Position numbers and translations under genes: made by a program. A model generated the notes under the pieces. It saw only the letters and a list, made by a program, of their open reading frames with translations. It was not told where the DNA came from and ran no database searches. A DNA stretch of 64,000 nt, from NCBI GenBank assembly GCA_017435665.1, contig JAFSEP010000053.1, forward strand, positions 1-64,000. The letters run 5' to 3'. This document shows positions 23,080-31,096 of this stretch, one piece after another; the first letter of the stretch is position 1; the number at the start of each line of letters is the position of its first letter. This stretch comes from Clostridia bacterium. GTDB taxonomy: Bacteria > Bacillota > Clostridia > Oscillospirales > Acutalibacteraceae.

Positions 23080-24132
23080 TTACCAATGATTTGCACCGCA
23101 GGCGCAGACTCTCTTGCTCTGACTGAATATCTTCCAGAAGAATACCTTTATCTTCCAGATGAATCTGGTGAAGCCGTTGCCTGAATGACAGTCGCACTTG
23201 CAGGAATTGTCTTCCGGCTCATCGTGGCTCGGTCTGTCATTGAGGCTCTGCTGAGAGAGCCAGGAGATAACTGCATTGTTTTCGTTAAGGGTAATTGAAT
23301 TTCCCTTTGCATCTGTTGTTTTCATTCCGCTGTCTGAGGGCTGATTGAGAAGGTCGTTTGCAACACCGTATTGAACAGCGTGATTGAAGGCATCATAATA
23401 GCCGTATTTCTCAAAAACGGTAGCTCTGCACTTTTCGGGAACATTGGTGTTGTCTTTAACGTTGTTCCAGCCGGGCTTGCCCATTGTGCCGTAGATAGAA
23501 AGAGTGTCGTTTTTCGAAAGCACAATCCATATTGGCGTATCGGCCAATGCCTTAGCCTCGGACTTTGAAATGCCGTTATAGGGAACCATTGCAAGAACTG
23601 CGCTGAAGCGTTCGGGCTGCTTTGCGGCAATTCTTACGGCACCTTCACCGCCTACGCACCATCCGCCGATGCTGACTCTTGAATTGTCAACATTTTTGCT
23701 GTATTTTGCAGAGAAGCCGTCGATGAGGTCGAAAAGCTGATCATCATAATAGTTTGTTCCCCAGCCGCTTACTGCACCGCCGGGAGAGATAGGCATAATG
23801 ATAAATGCTCCGCCTGCATTTTTGAACCTTGCCTGATATTCGGTGCTTGACCACTTTGCAAAATCACTTCCGTCAAGCTGATGTCCGTTGTAATCTCCGC
23901 TGAATTTGCCGTGAAGAATAATTACAACAGGATACTTCGTAGTGTCGTAACTGCCCTTGACAGGTGAGTAATACATATACTCAATTCCGTTTGACTTGTC
24001 CTTAACCCACTGATTTTTCAGTGAGGATAAGCCTGCATTAATGCTTACGTTCAGTGCCGATGATGTGAACACTATGCTTACGGTTGAAGCGAGCAAGAGC
24101 ATACACAGAAAAATTGCTGTTAGTTTTTTCAT
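23080..24132 (-). CDS. Secreted esterase-like alpha/beta-hydrolase with a Cys/His-bracketed C-terminal helix
   Basis: The 350-residue precursor has signal peptide MKKLTAIFLCMLLLASTVSI. PVVIILHGKFSGDY is the oxyanion region and SRVSIGGWCVGGEGAVRIAA the nucleophile elbow, with Cys (near 159) where feruloyl esterase/PHB depolymerase-like enzymes have Ser. YDAFNHAVQYG probably holds the catalytic His. After an acidic linker, the last 41 residues read CKCDCH, then helix FTRFIWKIKVFFWKIF, then CACGANHW. This module, with five Cys and two His, could bind zinc or be disulphide-linked. ATG 24132 follows AAAGGAG. Only 28 bases separate it from the upstream SpoIID gene, so it may be the last gene of that operon. 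Confidence 0.75.
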   Translation of the reverse strand: MKKLTAIFLCMLLLASTVSIVFTSSALNVSINAGLSSLKNQWVKDKSNGIEYMYYSPVKGSYDTTKYPVVIILHGKFSGDYNGHQLDGSDFAKWSSTEYQARFKNAGGAFIIMPISPGGAVSGWGTNYYDDQLFDLIDGFSAKYSKNVDNSRVSIGGWCVGGEGAVRIAAKQPERFSAVLAMVPYNGISKSEAKALADTPIWIVLSKNDTLSIYGTMGKPGWNNVKDNTNVPEKCRATVFEKYGYYDAFNHAVQYGVANDLLNQPSDSGMKTTDAKGNSITLNENNAVISWLSQQSLNDRPSHDEPEDNSCKCDCHSGNGFTRFIWKIKVFFWKIFSQSKRVCACGANHW

Positions 24133-24160
24133 TACCGTATTCTCCTTTTAATATGATATT

Positions 24161-26467
24161 TTATGCCGTGGGTGTGTATGTGAAGGTGAAGCAGTGAGAA
24201 CGGATAGCACCTCCGAGAACGTCGAGTCTGAACTTGTTACCCGTAAATTTCTGAGTGCCCACCTTAATATATGAAACATAACCTGTATTCTGGTCAATAC
24301 AGCCGTCGTGTGACTCTATTGTCAGCCAGGTTGCCGGATCGCCTGTCAGCTGCATATTTGTCTTTGAATAAACAAGTGCAGCAAGCTCATCGCTTGTGAG
24401 GGTTACTGTTGTTTTGTATTTCTCCATTGTGCAGTCGCCGTAGCTGGGTCTGCCGCCTGAAAGATAGGGAACCTGACCTCCTGCAAAAGCGTTTGCAAAG
24501 GATGTTGTCTTGCCTGCGCTCATAGCGTGATAGAAGGTCTGACAAACCTGACCGTTATACGTGATATACTGACCGATTACTGCATCAACAGCCTCGTAAG
24601 CCTCTTTGGAGGGAGTTTTATCAAAGGCGTGAGCCGTAGTAGCAAGGGTGAAATTGCTGTATTTTGCAAAGGTGTATGCCGCAACTGCCTGAGCCTTGAG
24701 AGCTTCCTTTTCATATTTAGCACCCATTTCCGATTCAACGGTGATGGCAAGGTAGTCTCTTGTGGTATAGGTGGTGCCGCCGAAGTTCACCGTTTCGGGA
24801 TAAACGTCGCCCATAACAAGGCTTGTGCCGTAATAGTACATTGCAAGGATTTCAAGATAGTTCCAGCCGATACCTGCATAGTAGTTTGCGCCCTCCTGAC
24901 TGAGACCTACACCGTGGCCGTAGCCGTATACCGTGAAGGTAAACACACCCTTCTGAGAGGGAACAGCGGGATTTGTGGCCTGAACGGTTATATCTCCTGC
25001 CGTGGGCTCGTTGGGATAGCTGTAGCCCGGGTCTGTTGTAAGAGGACCTGCAGGGCCCTGACTGTTAAGCGTAATCTGGGGGATTGATATGGTGGGCGCC
25101 GTGGTGGTTGTTGTATCGGAGGTGGTGTTGTTCATATCGATGTTCAGCGTGCCGTTAACGTCCTGTGAGGGCTGAGTGGTAGGCTCTGAGCTTCCGAAAT
25201 ACGACCATACCATAATAACTGCAGCGATAATTGCAATTGCAGCAAGGGCAACGCTGCCGATAATTATCATCAGCTTCTTTTTCTTTTCCTCGTCAGCGGT
25301 TGTATCGGCCTGAATACGCTGTTCTATTTCCATATCCTCGGTTTTGGCATTTATGGTTTCAAACATAACCGTGAAGGCGTGAGGAATCAGTGTCTTGATA
25401 CCCTCTTCACTTGTTGTGGAAACACGCTTTGCTCTGGCTGAGGTGCCGTCGTGAATAACAATGTATGAGAAATAGGTTTTCTTTTCGTCCTTCTCCTCCT
25501 CAAGAACAGGGGAAACGGCAACAGCAAAGTCAACCTCGTTATTTTTAAGGGCGAGACGGGTTTTTTTGGCAAGAACGACCTGAGGCTCGTAGCTCTCCTC
25601 GTTTTCGAAGCTTTCGTCGCAAAGGATAATGGCATCGGACATACCTTCAACCTTTTTACCCATCGCTGTTATATAGCTGTTAAGCTCGCCACCGCTTACA
25701 AAGGCAACAGTCTTATCAAGCTGAATGAGAGAATACACAGCCTTGCCTGCTACGGTGAGGGTGTCCTCAAAGTCTGACAGGTCAACATCGGGCTCTGCTT
25801 CCTCCTCGTCCTCGTCCTGCACGGCTTCTTCGCCGTCAGCCTCATCGGCAGAGGGCTCGTCCTCGGAGACGGCTTCCTCATCGCCTTCTTCGCTGTCTGA
25901 GAAGATAATCTTCATTCCTGCATCGGTAGGCTCTGCTTCTTCTTCGGTTTCCTTGGGAGTCTCCTCATTTGCAGCAGGAACGCCGACCTCCTCAAGAATA
26001 TATCCGAGAAGCACGTCAAGCCTTGTTATATCAAGGGGGACAAGGATTATTTTTGCTCCGTTTGAAAACTCAACGCAAAAGCCGCTGTAAAGACCGTCTT
26101 CGGTGAGGTATATTTCTCCGTCAGCAGGTACGATACAATGATTTTCCATATCGGGCACCTTGCCTGCAGCGGTTTCACTTGCATTCTTTGCAATAGCCTC
26201 TGCAACGTCGGGGCTTGAAACAGATTCAAGTCCCAGCTTGCCCATAAGCTGCTTCTTTATAATATTGTATTCCTCGTTTTCTGCTGCCGCAACGATTGTG
26301 TGTTGCTCGTCAACGGCTATCTGCACAGCATCAAGAAACTCGTCAATATCATCATATTTTCCGATATTTCCTTGTTCAAGGCCAGCCTTTTCAAGCTCTG
26401 TTTCGATTTTTTCAACTGCATCGGCAGAGAGATTCAGAAAACCCTGGAGTGAAATCAATTTAAGCAT
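24161..26467 (-). CDS. Membrane protein with a permuted SpoIID/LytB domain and a degenerate CinA-like domain
   Basis: The 768-residue protein lacks a signal peptide. Residues 1-398 should be cytoplasmic, a transmembrane helix spans about 399-424, and a Thr/Pro-rich linker leads to an outer domain. That domain has SpoIID (peptidoglycan lytic transglycosylase) motifs in unusual order. GYGHGVGLSQEGANYY and LEILAMYYYGTSL (513-550), normally at the C-terminal end, come first; DYLAITVESEMGAKY and EALKAQAVAAYTF (570-600), normally N-terminal, follow. The catalytic Glu candidate is in ESEM. An acidic stretch covers 165-230. Residues 237-377 resemble the CinA C-terminal amidohydrolase fold without its ESCTGG site. 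GGAGG precedes ATG 26467. It follows the sortase gene by 20 bases. Confidence 0.75.
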   Translation of the reverse strand: MLKLISLQGFLNLSADAVEKIETELEKAGLEQGNIGKYDDIDEFLDAVQIAVDEQHTIVAAAENEEYNIIKKQLMGKLGLESVSSPDVAEAIAKNASETAAGKVPDMENHCIVPADGEIYLTEDGLYSGFCVEFSNGAKIILVPLDITRLDVLLGYILEEVGVPAANEETPKETEEEAEPTDAGMKIIFSDSEEGDEEAVSEDEPSADEADGEEAVQDEDEEEAEPDVDLSDFEDTLTVAGKAVYSLIQLDKTVAFVSGGELNSYITAMGKKVEGMSDAIILCDESFENEESYEPQVVLAKKTRLALKNNEVDFAVAVSPVLEEEKDEKKTYFSYIVIHDGTSARAKRVSTTSEEGIKTLIPHAFTVMFETINAKTEDMEIEQRIQADTTADEEKKKKLMIIIGSVALAAIAIIAAVIMVWSYFGSSEPTTQPSQDVNGTLNIDMNNTTSDTTTTTAPTISIPQITLNSQGPAGPLTTDPGYSYPNEPTAGDITVQATNPAVPSQKGVFTFTVYGYGHGVGLSQEGANYYAGIGWNYLEILAMYYYGTSLVMGDVYPETVNFGGTTYTTRDYLAITVESEMGAKYEKEALKAQAVAAYTFAKYSNFTLATTAHAFDKTPSKEAYEAVDAVIGQYITYNGQVCQTFYHAMSAGKTTSFANAFAGGQVPYLSGGRPSYGDCTMEKYKTTVTLTSDELAALVYSKTNMQLTGDPATWLTIESHDGCIDQNTGYVSYIKVGTQKFTGNKFRLDVLGGAIRSHCFTFTYTPTA

Positions 26468-26487
26468 TTTTATTTTCCTCCGTTAAC

Positions 26488-28002
26488 TTATTCACCGTAA
26501 TAATACCATTTTTCGGCATCCAGATACGGATTTTTCTTTTTATCCTTCTTTTTCTTTCCGTACCATGCCTGAGGATAGTGAGGCTTTTCGTTTACCTTTG
26601 CCATTGAGGTATCAACCTCGGCACTTTCTCCGGGACGTACCATTCTGGCAACAACAACGAAGCGGGCACTGTCGAAATCGTATGCGCAGGTGGAAAGAGT
26701 GAGAATTTTGTCGCTGGGGATAACGTCAACACCTGTATCGTAAAGTGAGCGTTCCTTGAGAAGCTCAATGTACTTCATAAAGTCGGTGTTGCTTTCCAGC
26801 TTGGTGAAGTTATAGGGGAAGACGTAATCGTTATCGTCCTCCTTGTCCGCATTGGTTATGAAAGCGGCAATAATCTTCCATTTATAGGTTCCGTATATGG
26901 TGTCAAACTGCACCACGGGCGCATTTTTATATCCCGAAAGGGTTTTATATTTATTCAGGGGAGCAAATATAGAGCCGTCAGACATATTGTGACCGTAAAT
27001 GACCGTGTTTCTGTCAAGGGTCTCCATATTGTTCTCTGTGGGAACAAAGGGACATCCGTATTTTGAGCTTTTCTTATAAATGTTTCTGCGAAGGTAGTAT
27101 TCCTTTTCCTCGCTCTGAAGAACGGGAAGTCCCACTCCCAGCTCATTGATGCTGATGTAGCCTACGAAGTCCTGATTTATGGCATAGAATTTTGCATATT
27201 TCAGCTGAATTCCTGCCGGGAAAACCACGTCGGGATTTTCCTTTTTGAGAAGTGCCCACTGTTCTTCAACGGTGAGGGGCTTTGTTGTGCTTTCCTCGGA
27301 AACCGGTTCGTCGTCCTTGTCGCTTTTTTCCGTTGAGGGAGCCTCTGTTATGATAAGCTCGTTAAGGTCGGCGGTGAGCTGCTGATTTTCTCTGTATTGC
27401 ATATACTGATGAAGCAGAACACCTATGGAAATCACCATAGCCGTAAGGGAAACTGCAAGAACGCACCGTCTGACAATTTCTGCAGCTCCCGGCTTTTTCT
27501 TTTTTGCGGGAGAGTCAACGAAAATCTCCTCTACTTCCATAGAGTCGATATCGTCAAGGGCAACATCCTCAGCCTTGGGCAGATTACCGCTTTTTATATA
27601 TTCGTTGTATCTGCGCCTGAGGATTTCTTTTTCGTCAAGCCTTGCATCCTCTGTAACAATCTCAGGGGCAGGTCTTTTCTTGGGGTATGCGTTTCTTTCC
27701 CTGAGCTTCTGCTCAAAGGCGTGCCCTCCCGTATGGGCATTTGGTGTGCTTTCACCTTTATTTTCCCGTGAAGCAAGGGGATTTGCTGACTTATATGCTT
27801 CAACGGTGAAGCCTGTATATTCACGCTTGGCACCCTTTTCGGGAGCCTCATAAATAATCCTTGTTCCCGGCGAAGCCGTCTTTTCGGCCGGCGGTGCAAT
27901 CAGGTCTTTTTCCTCTGCTGCGATCTCAGATACTGTGTCTGCACCTTTATTTTCGCCTTCAGGCATACCTGAAAAAATATTGTTGTCTTCAAAGATTTCC
28001 AT
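26488..28002 (-). CDS. Class B-like sortase with a long cytoplasmic N-terminus
   Basis: The 504-residue protein has about 178 cytoplasmic residues, charged and poorly conserved-looking, then one membrane helix (about 179-198) and an outer sortase domain from about 260. Catalytic residues are visible: His in VIYGHNM (338), Cys in LTLSTCAYDFDSARF (439) and Arg (447) in the class B pattern TLSTC-x6-R. Sortases cut a C-terminal sorting signal and attach the protein to the cell wall. No LPXTG- or NPQTN-type substrate is visible in the window; the giant protein at the right edge is incomplete. AAAGGAGG precedes ATG 28002. It lies 14 bases after pncC and 20 before the SpoIID gene. Confidence 0.88.
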   Translation of the reverse strand: MEIFEDNNIFSGMPEGENKGADTVSEIAAEEKDLIAPPAEKTASPGTRIIYEAPEKGAKREYTGFTVEAYKSANPLASRENKGESTPNAHTGGHAFEQKLRERNAYPKKRPAPEIVTEDARLDEKEILRRRYNEYIKSGNLPKAEDVALDDIDSMEVEEIFVDSPAKKKKPGAAEIVRRCVLAVSLTAMVISIGVLLHQYMQYRENQQLTADLNELIITEAPSTEKSDKDDEPVSEESTTKPLTVEEQWALLKKENPDVVFPAGIQLKYAKFYAINQDFVGYISINELGVGLPVLQSEEKEYYLRRNIYKKSSKYGCPFVPTENNMETLDRNTVIYGHNMSDGSIFAPLNKYKTLSGYKNAPVVQFDTIYGTYKWKIIAAFITNADKEDDNDYVFPYNFTKLESNTDFMKYIELLKERSLYDTGVDVIPSDKILTLSTCAYDFDSARFVVVARMVRPGESAEVDTSMAKVNEKPHYPQAWYGKKKKDKKKNPYLDAEKWYYYGE

Positions 28003-28016
28003 TGTCCCGCCTCCTT

Positions 28017-28607
28017 TCAGCCGTGAAATTGCGAAATGAACTCCTCTGCATTCTGCCCTGAGGACAGCCTGCAGCCGTGATTTATATAGTCAATAATCAT
28101 TTCAAGAGCAACAGATGAGGAGAGATATCTGTTATAATCCCTCACGCCGTCGCCTTTGAAATCGCTTCTGATTTCTCTGACCTGAACCTTATCTCCGTCA
28201 TAGAGCGCCACATAAACAAGACCTACGGGCTTATCAGTGCCGTCACTTGAGGGACCGGCAATTCCCGTTATACCCACAGCTATGTCGCTCTGAGCCTGAT
28301 GCTTTGCTCCTCTTGCCATTTCGCAGGCAACAACAGCGCTGACAGCACCGTATTTTCTGAGCATATCCCTTTCAACAAAGAGGAGCTTCTCCTTGATTTC
28401 GTTGGCATAGCTTATGATGCCGCAGTGAAAAATCTCCGAAGCACCTGACACGTTGGTTATTCTTTGGGAAAGAAGTCCTCCCGTGCAGGACTCGGCTGCG
28501 GCGACGGTTATGTTCTTTTCTCTGAGAAGCCTTACGGCTTCGGTTTCAAGCGGAGAAAGGTCTCCGTTATAAAATCTGCTCCCTGCGAGCAGCCTGTCTG
28601 TATTCAA
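28017..28607 (-). CDS. pncC: Nicotinamide-nucleotide amidase (CinA C-terminal domain protein)
   Basis: The protein of about 196 residues is a stand-alone CinA C-terminal domain, PncC, which deamidates nicotinamide mononucleotide in pyridine nucleotide salvage. ITVAAAESCTGGLLSQRITNVSGAS is the catalytic segment, YANEIKEKLL contains the conserved Lys, and DIAVGITGIAGPSSDGTDKPVGLVYVAL is the glycine-rich core. I prefer TTG 28607, with AAGGA (28618-28622) ten bases upstream. An earlier in-frame TTG at 28637 almost abuts the thiI stop. It lies in a tight operon between thiI and the sortase. Confidence 0.88.
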   Translation of the reverse strand: MNTDRLLAGSRFYNGDLSPLETEAVRLLREKNITVAAAESCTGGLLSQRITNVSGASEIFHCGIISYANEIKEKLLFVERDMLRKYGAVSAVVACEMARGAKHQAQSDIAVGITGIAGPSSDGTDKPVGLVYVALYDGDKVQVREIRSDFKGDGVRDYNRYLSSSVALEMIIDYINHGCRLSSGQNAEEFISQFHG

Positions 28608-28638
28608 GCAAATCGCTTCCTTAATAAAATTACTCAAA

Positions 28639-29805
28639 TCAGTTTATGGGCTCATATCTTGTTTCGGCTATTGCCTTTTCCATAAGCTCCTCCCAATCAA
28701 CAAGAGCCTGAGCCTCCCTGACCTGCTCAAGAGTAGGTCTTGTTCGGGGGTGTCTGGGTGTGAACACCGTGCAGCAATCCTCGTAGGGAAGGATTGACGT
28801 TTCGAAGGTATCTATCTGTCTTGCGATTGATATGATTTCCTGCTTATCCATACCGATACACGGTCTGAATACGGGCAGGGGTGTTGCTTCGTCTGTTACG
28901 CCCAGAGCAAGAAGGGTCTGACTTGCAACCTGACCGAGACTCTCACCTGTGATGAGAGCGTGACATTCGTCCTTTTCGGCAATTCTTGTTGCAATTTCCA
29001 TCATAAGACGGCGCATAATGAGAGTGAAAAGATCCTCGGGGCACTCGTCCTTGATTTTTTCCTGAATTTCGGTGAAGGGAACAACGGCAAAGTAAATTCT
29101 GCCTGCGTATTCGCTGACCTTCTTTACAAGGTCTCTTACCTTCATCTCAGCCTTCATACTTGTATATGGGGGTGCTGCAAAGTGTATTGCAGTAAGCTGA
29201 ACGCCTCTTTTTGCCATCATATATGCGGCAACGGGGCTGTCGATACCGCCTGACATAAGCACGGCTGCCTTGCCTGCCGAGCCTACGGGCATACCGCCTA
29301 TACCCTTTATCTGATTGCCTCTGACATAAGCTCTCTCACGGATTTCAACGGTTATCTTCAGGTCGGGATTATGAACGTCAACCTTTATATGAGGATAATT
29401 TCTGAGAATGTGAGCACCCACCTCACGGCTGATTTCGGGAGAGGTCATTGAAAACTTCTTGTCGCTTCTTTTTGCCTCAACCTTGAAGGTCTTTGCAGCC
29501 ACAATCTGCTCGTGGAGATACTCCTTTGCAGTAGCCTTGATGCTTTCGATATCCTTTTCGGCAATAGCTGCTCTTGAAAAGGCAACGATGCCAAAGACCT
29601 TTTTGAGTCTTTCAACTGCTTCCTCGAAATCCACGTCCTCGCTTTCGGCCTCAATGGCAAGAGCTGACTGACTTCTTGTGAAGGTGAATTTTCCCAGGTC
29701 ACGGAATCTGAATTTTATGTTTTTGATGAGCTTATCCTCAAAGTTTACTCTGTTGAGGCCCTTGAGAGCAAGCTCGCCTTCTTTTAAAAGTATAATTTCT
29801 TTCAT
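28639..29805 (-). CDS. thiI: tRNA 4-thiouridine synthase ThiI
   Basis: The 388-residue enzyme has the N-terminal ferredoxin-like and THUMP regions (MKEIILLKEGELALKGLNR at the start) and a PP-loop ATP pyrophosphatase domain with VLMSGGIDSPVAAYMMAKRG. It transfers sulphur to uridine 8 of tRNA and can feed thiamine synthesis. The C-terminal rhodanese domain of the E. coli type is absent, as usual in Firmicutes, so persulphide must come directly from a cysteine desulfurase, which is encoded 12 bases upstream. ATG 29805 follows AAGGA overlapping the desulfurase stop. Confidence 0.95.
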   Translation of the reverse strand: MKEIILLKEGELALKGLNRVNFEDKLIKNIKFRFRDLGKFTFTRSQSALAIEAESEDVDFEEAVERLKKVFGIVAFSRAAIAEKDIESIKATAKEYLHEQIVAAKTFKVEAKRSDKKFSMTSPEISREVGAHILRNYPHIKVDVHNPDLKITVEIRERAYVRGNQIKGIGGMPVGSAGKAAVLMSGGIDSPVAAYMMAKRGVQLTAIHFAAPPYTSMKAEMKVRDLVKKVSEYAGRIYFAVVPFTEIQEKIKDECPEDLFTLIMRRLMMEIATRIAEKDECHALITGESLGQVASQTLLALGVTDEATPLPVFRPCIGMDKQEIISIARQIDTFETSILPYEDCCTVFTPRHPRTRPTLEQVREAQALVDWEELMEKAIAETRYEPIN

Positions 29806-29817
29806 ATGTTATAATCC

Positions 29818-30948
29818 TTATCTTCGGCGCAATACCTTCTGCGCAGTCTGTATTCCTTTTATAAATAAATCAAGCTCTTCCTCTGTGGTATATCTTGACA
29901 TAGATATTCTCAATGCGCTGTCGATTCTTCCGTTATCAAGACCGAGAGCCTCCAACACATAGCTTTTGTGCCCCTTTGCGCAGGCTGAGCCGCTTGAAAC
30001 GCACACGCCCATATCCGAGAGGAGATTGAGCATAGGCTCTGAGCGCAGACCGGGAACGGATATATTGACGATATAAGGAAGTGCATCCTCCGTAGAATTT
30101 ATGCACACTCCTTCAACAGCCTCCAATTTTAACAGAAAATCGTTTCTTAGGGTTGTCATCTTTTTTAACTGCCCGTTAATATTGGGTAACTGTTTTATTG
30201 CTTCGCCGAAGCCTGCAATAGCGGGCATAGCCTCGGTGCCGGGACGTATCTGCTTTTCCTGTTCGCCGCCCAGAGTGACGGGATTTATGCGGACACCGTC
30301 CTTTATATAAAGTGCGCCTGCACCCTTGGGACCGTGGATTTTGTGAGAGGAAACCGTCATAAGGTCAATACTCATAGCTGAGGGCTTCAGGGGAATTTTG
30401 CCGAATGCCTGAACCGCATCCACGTGAAGCAGGGCAGGGGAGCCCTTTTTGTTTATAATGCTTTTCACCTTGTCGAAGGGCTGAATTGAGCCGACCTCGT
30501 TGTTTACAGCCATAAGGCTGACGAGGATTGTGTTTTCGTCAATCTCTCTTTCCAGATCCTCAAGTCTTACCCTTGCGTTTTCATCGCAGATAAGTCTTAC
30601 AACCTCAAAGCCGTCTCTTTCAAGCATATCCATAACATTCATAACGCTGGGATGCTCAATAGATGAGGCGATAATTTTTCTTCCCTTACGTCTGTTTTTA
30701 CTGACGGCACCCTTTATTGCAAGATTGTTGGCTTCTGTTCCGCCCGAGGTGAAAAATATTTCCTTCTTCTGACAGCCGAGAGCCTTCGCAAGAGTCTCCC
30801 TTGCTTCCTCAAGAATATTGCAGGCGTTTATCCCCATAATGTGCAGGGACGAGGGGTTGCCCCAATTGTTTTCCATGCAGTCACACATTTTGCTTACAGC
30901 TTCCCTGCAGACCTTGGTGGTTGCGCTGTTATCAAGATATGCAATCAA
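29818..30948 (-). CDS. Cysteine desulfurase (NifS/IscS family)
   Basis: The 376-residue PLP enzyme takes sulphur from cysteine as an enzyme-bound persulphide. It begins MIAYLDNSATTKV, carries TSGGTEANNLAIKG, VDAVQAFGKIPL and the PLP Lys in TVSSHKIHGPKGAG; the persulphide Cys is in VSSGSACAKGHKSYVL. Linkage to thiI indicates that it serves tRNA thiolation. TTG 30948 is the start: GGAGGTG (30957-30963) lies eight bases upstream. It is the first gene of the leftward operon and diverges from ypeB. Confidence 0.95.
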   Translation of the reverse strand: MIAYLDNSATTKVCREAVSKMCDCMENNWGNPSSLHIMGINACNILEEARETLAKALGCQKKEIFFTSGGTEANNLAIKGAVSKNRRKGRKIIASSIEHPSVMNVMDMLERDGFEVVRLICDENARVRLEDLEREIDENTILVSLMAVNNEVGSIQPFDKVKSIINKKGSPALLHVDAVQAFGKIPLKPSAMSIDLMTVSSHKIHGPKGAGALYIKDGVRINPVTLGGEQEKQIRPGTEAMPAIAGFGEAIKQLPNINGQLKKMTTLRNDFLLKLEAVEGVCINSTEDALPYIVNISVPGLRSEPMLNLLSDMGVCVSSGSACAKGHKSYVLEALGLDNGRIDSALRISMSRYTTEEELDLFIKGIQTAQKVLRRR

Positions 30949-31003
30949 AGAAAATCACCTCCGCAAAAGCAACAAAGCATATTGCTCCATAATAAACCAA
31001 TTT

Positions 31004-31032
31004 ATTATACTATAATATGTTATCTTTTTCAA
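31004..31032 (-). promoter_or_regulatory. Promoter of the cysteine desulfurase-thiI-pncC-sortase operon
   Basis: On the minus strand TTGAAA (31027-31032), 17 bases, TATAAT (31004-31009). On the plus strand a TATAAT (31054-31059) about 38 bases before ypeB has no clear -35 partner. Confidence 0.75.
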
Positions 31033-31096
31033 TGGAATAAGGAATATATTAGGTATAATTTTTCAATTTGTTCAAAAAATAGTCAGGGTGATTACT

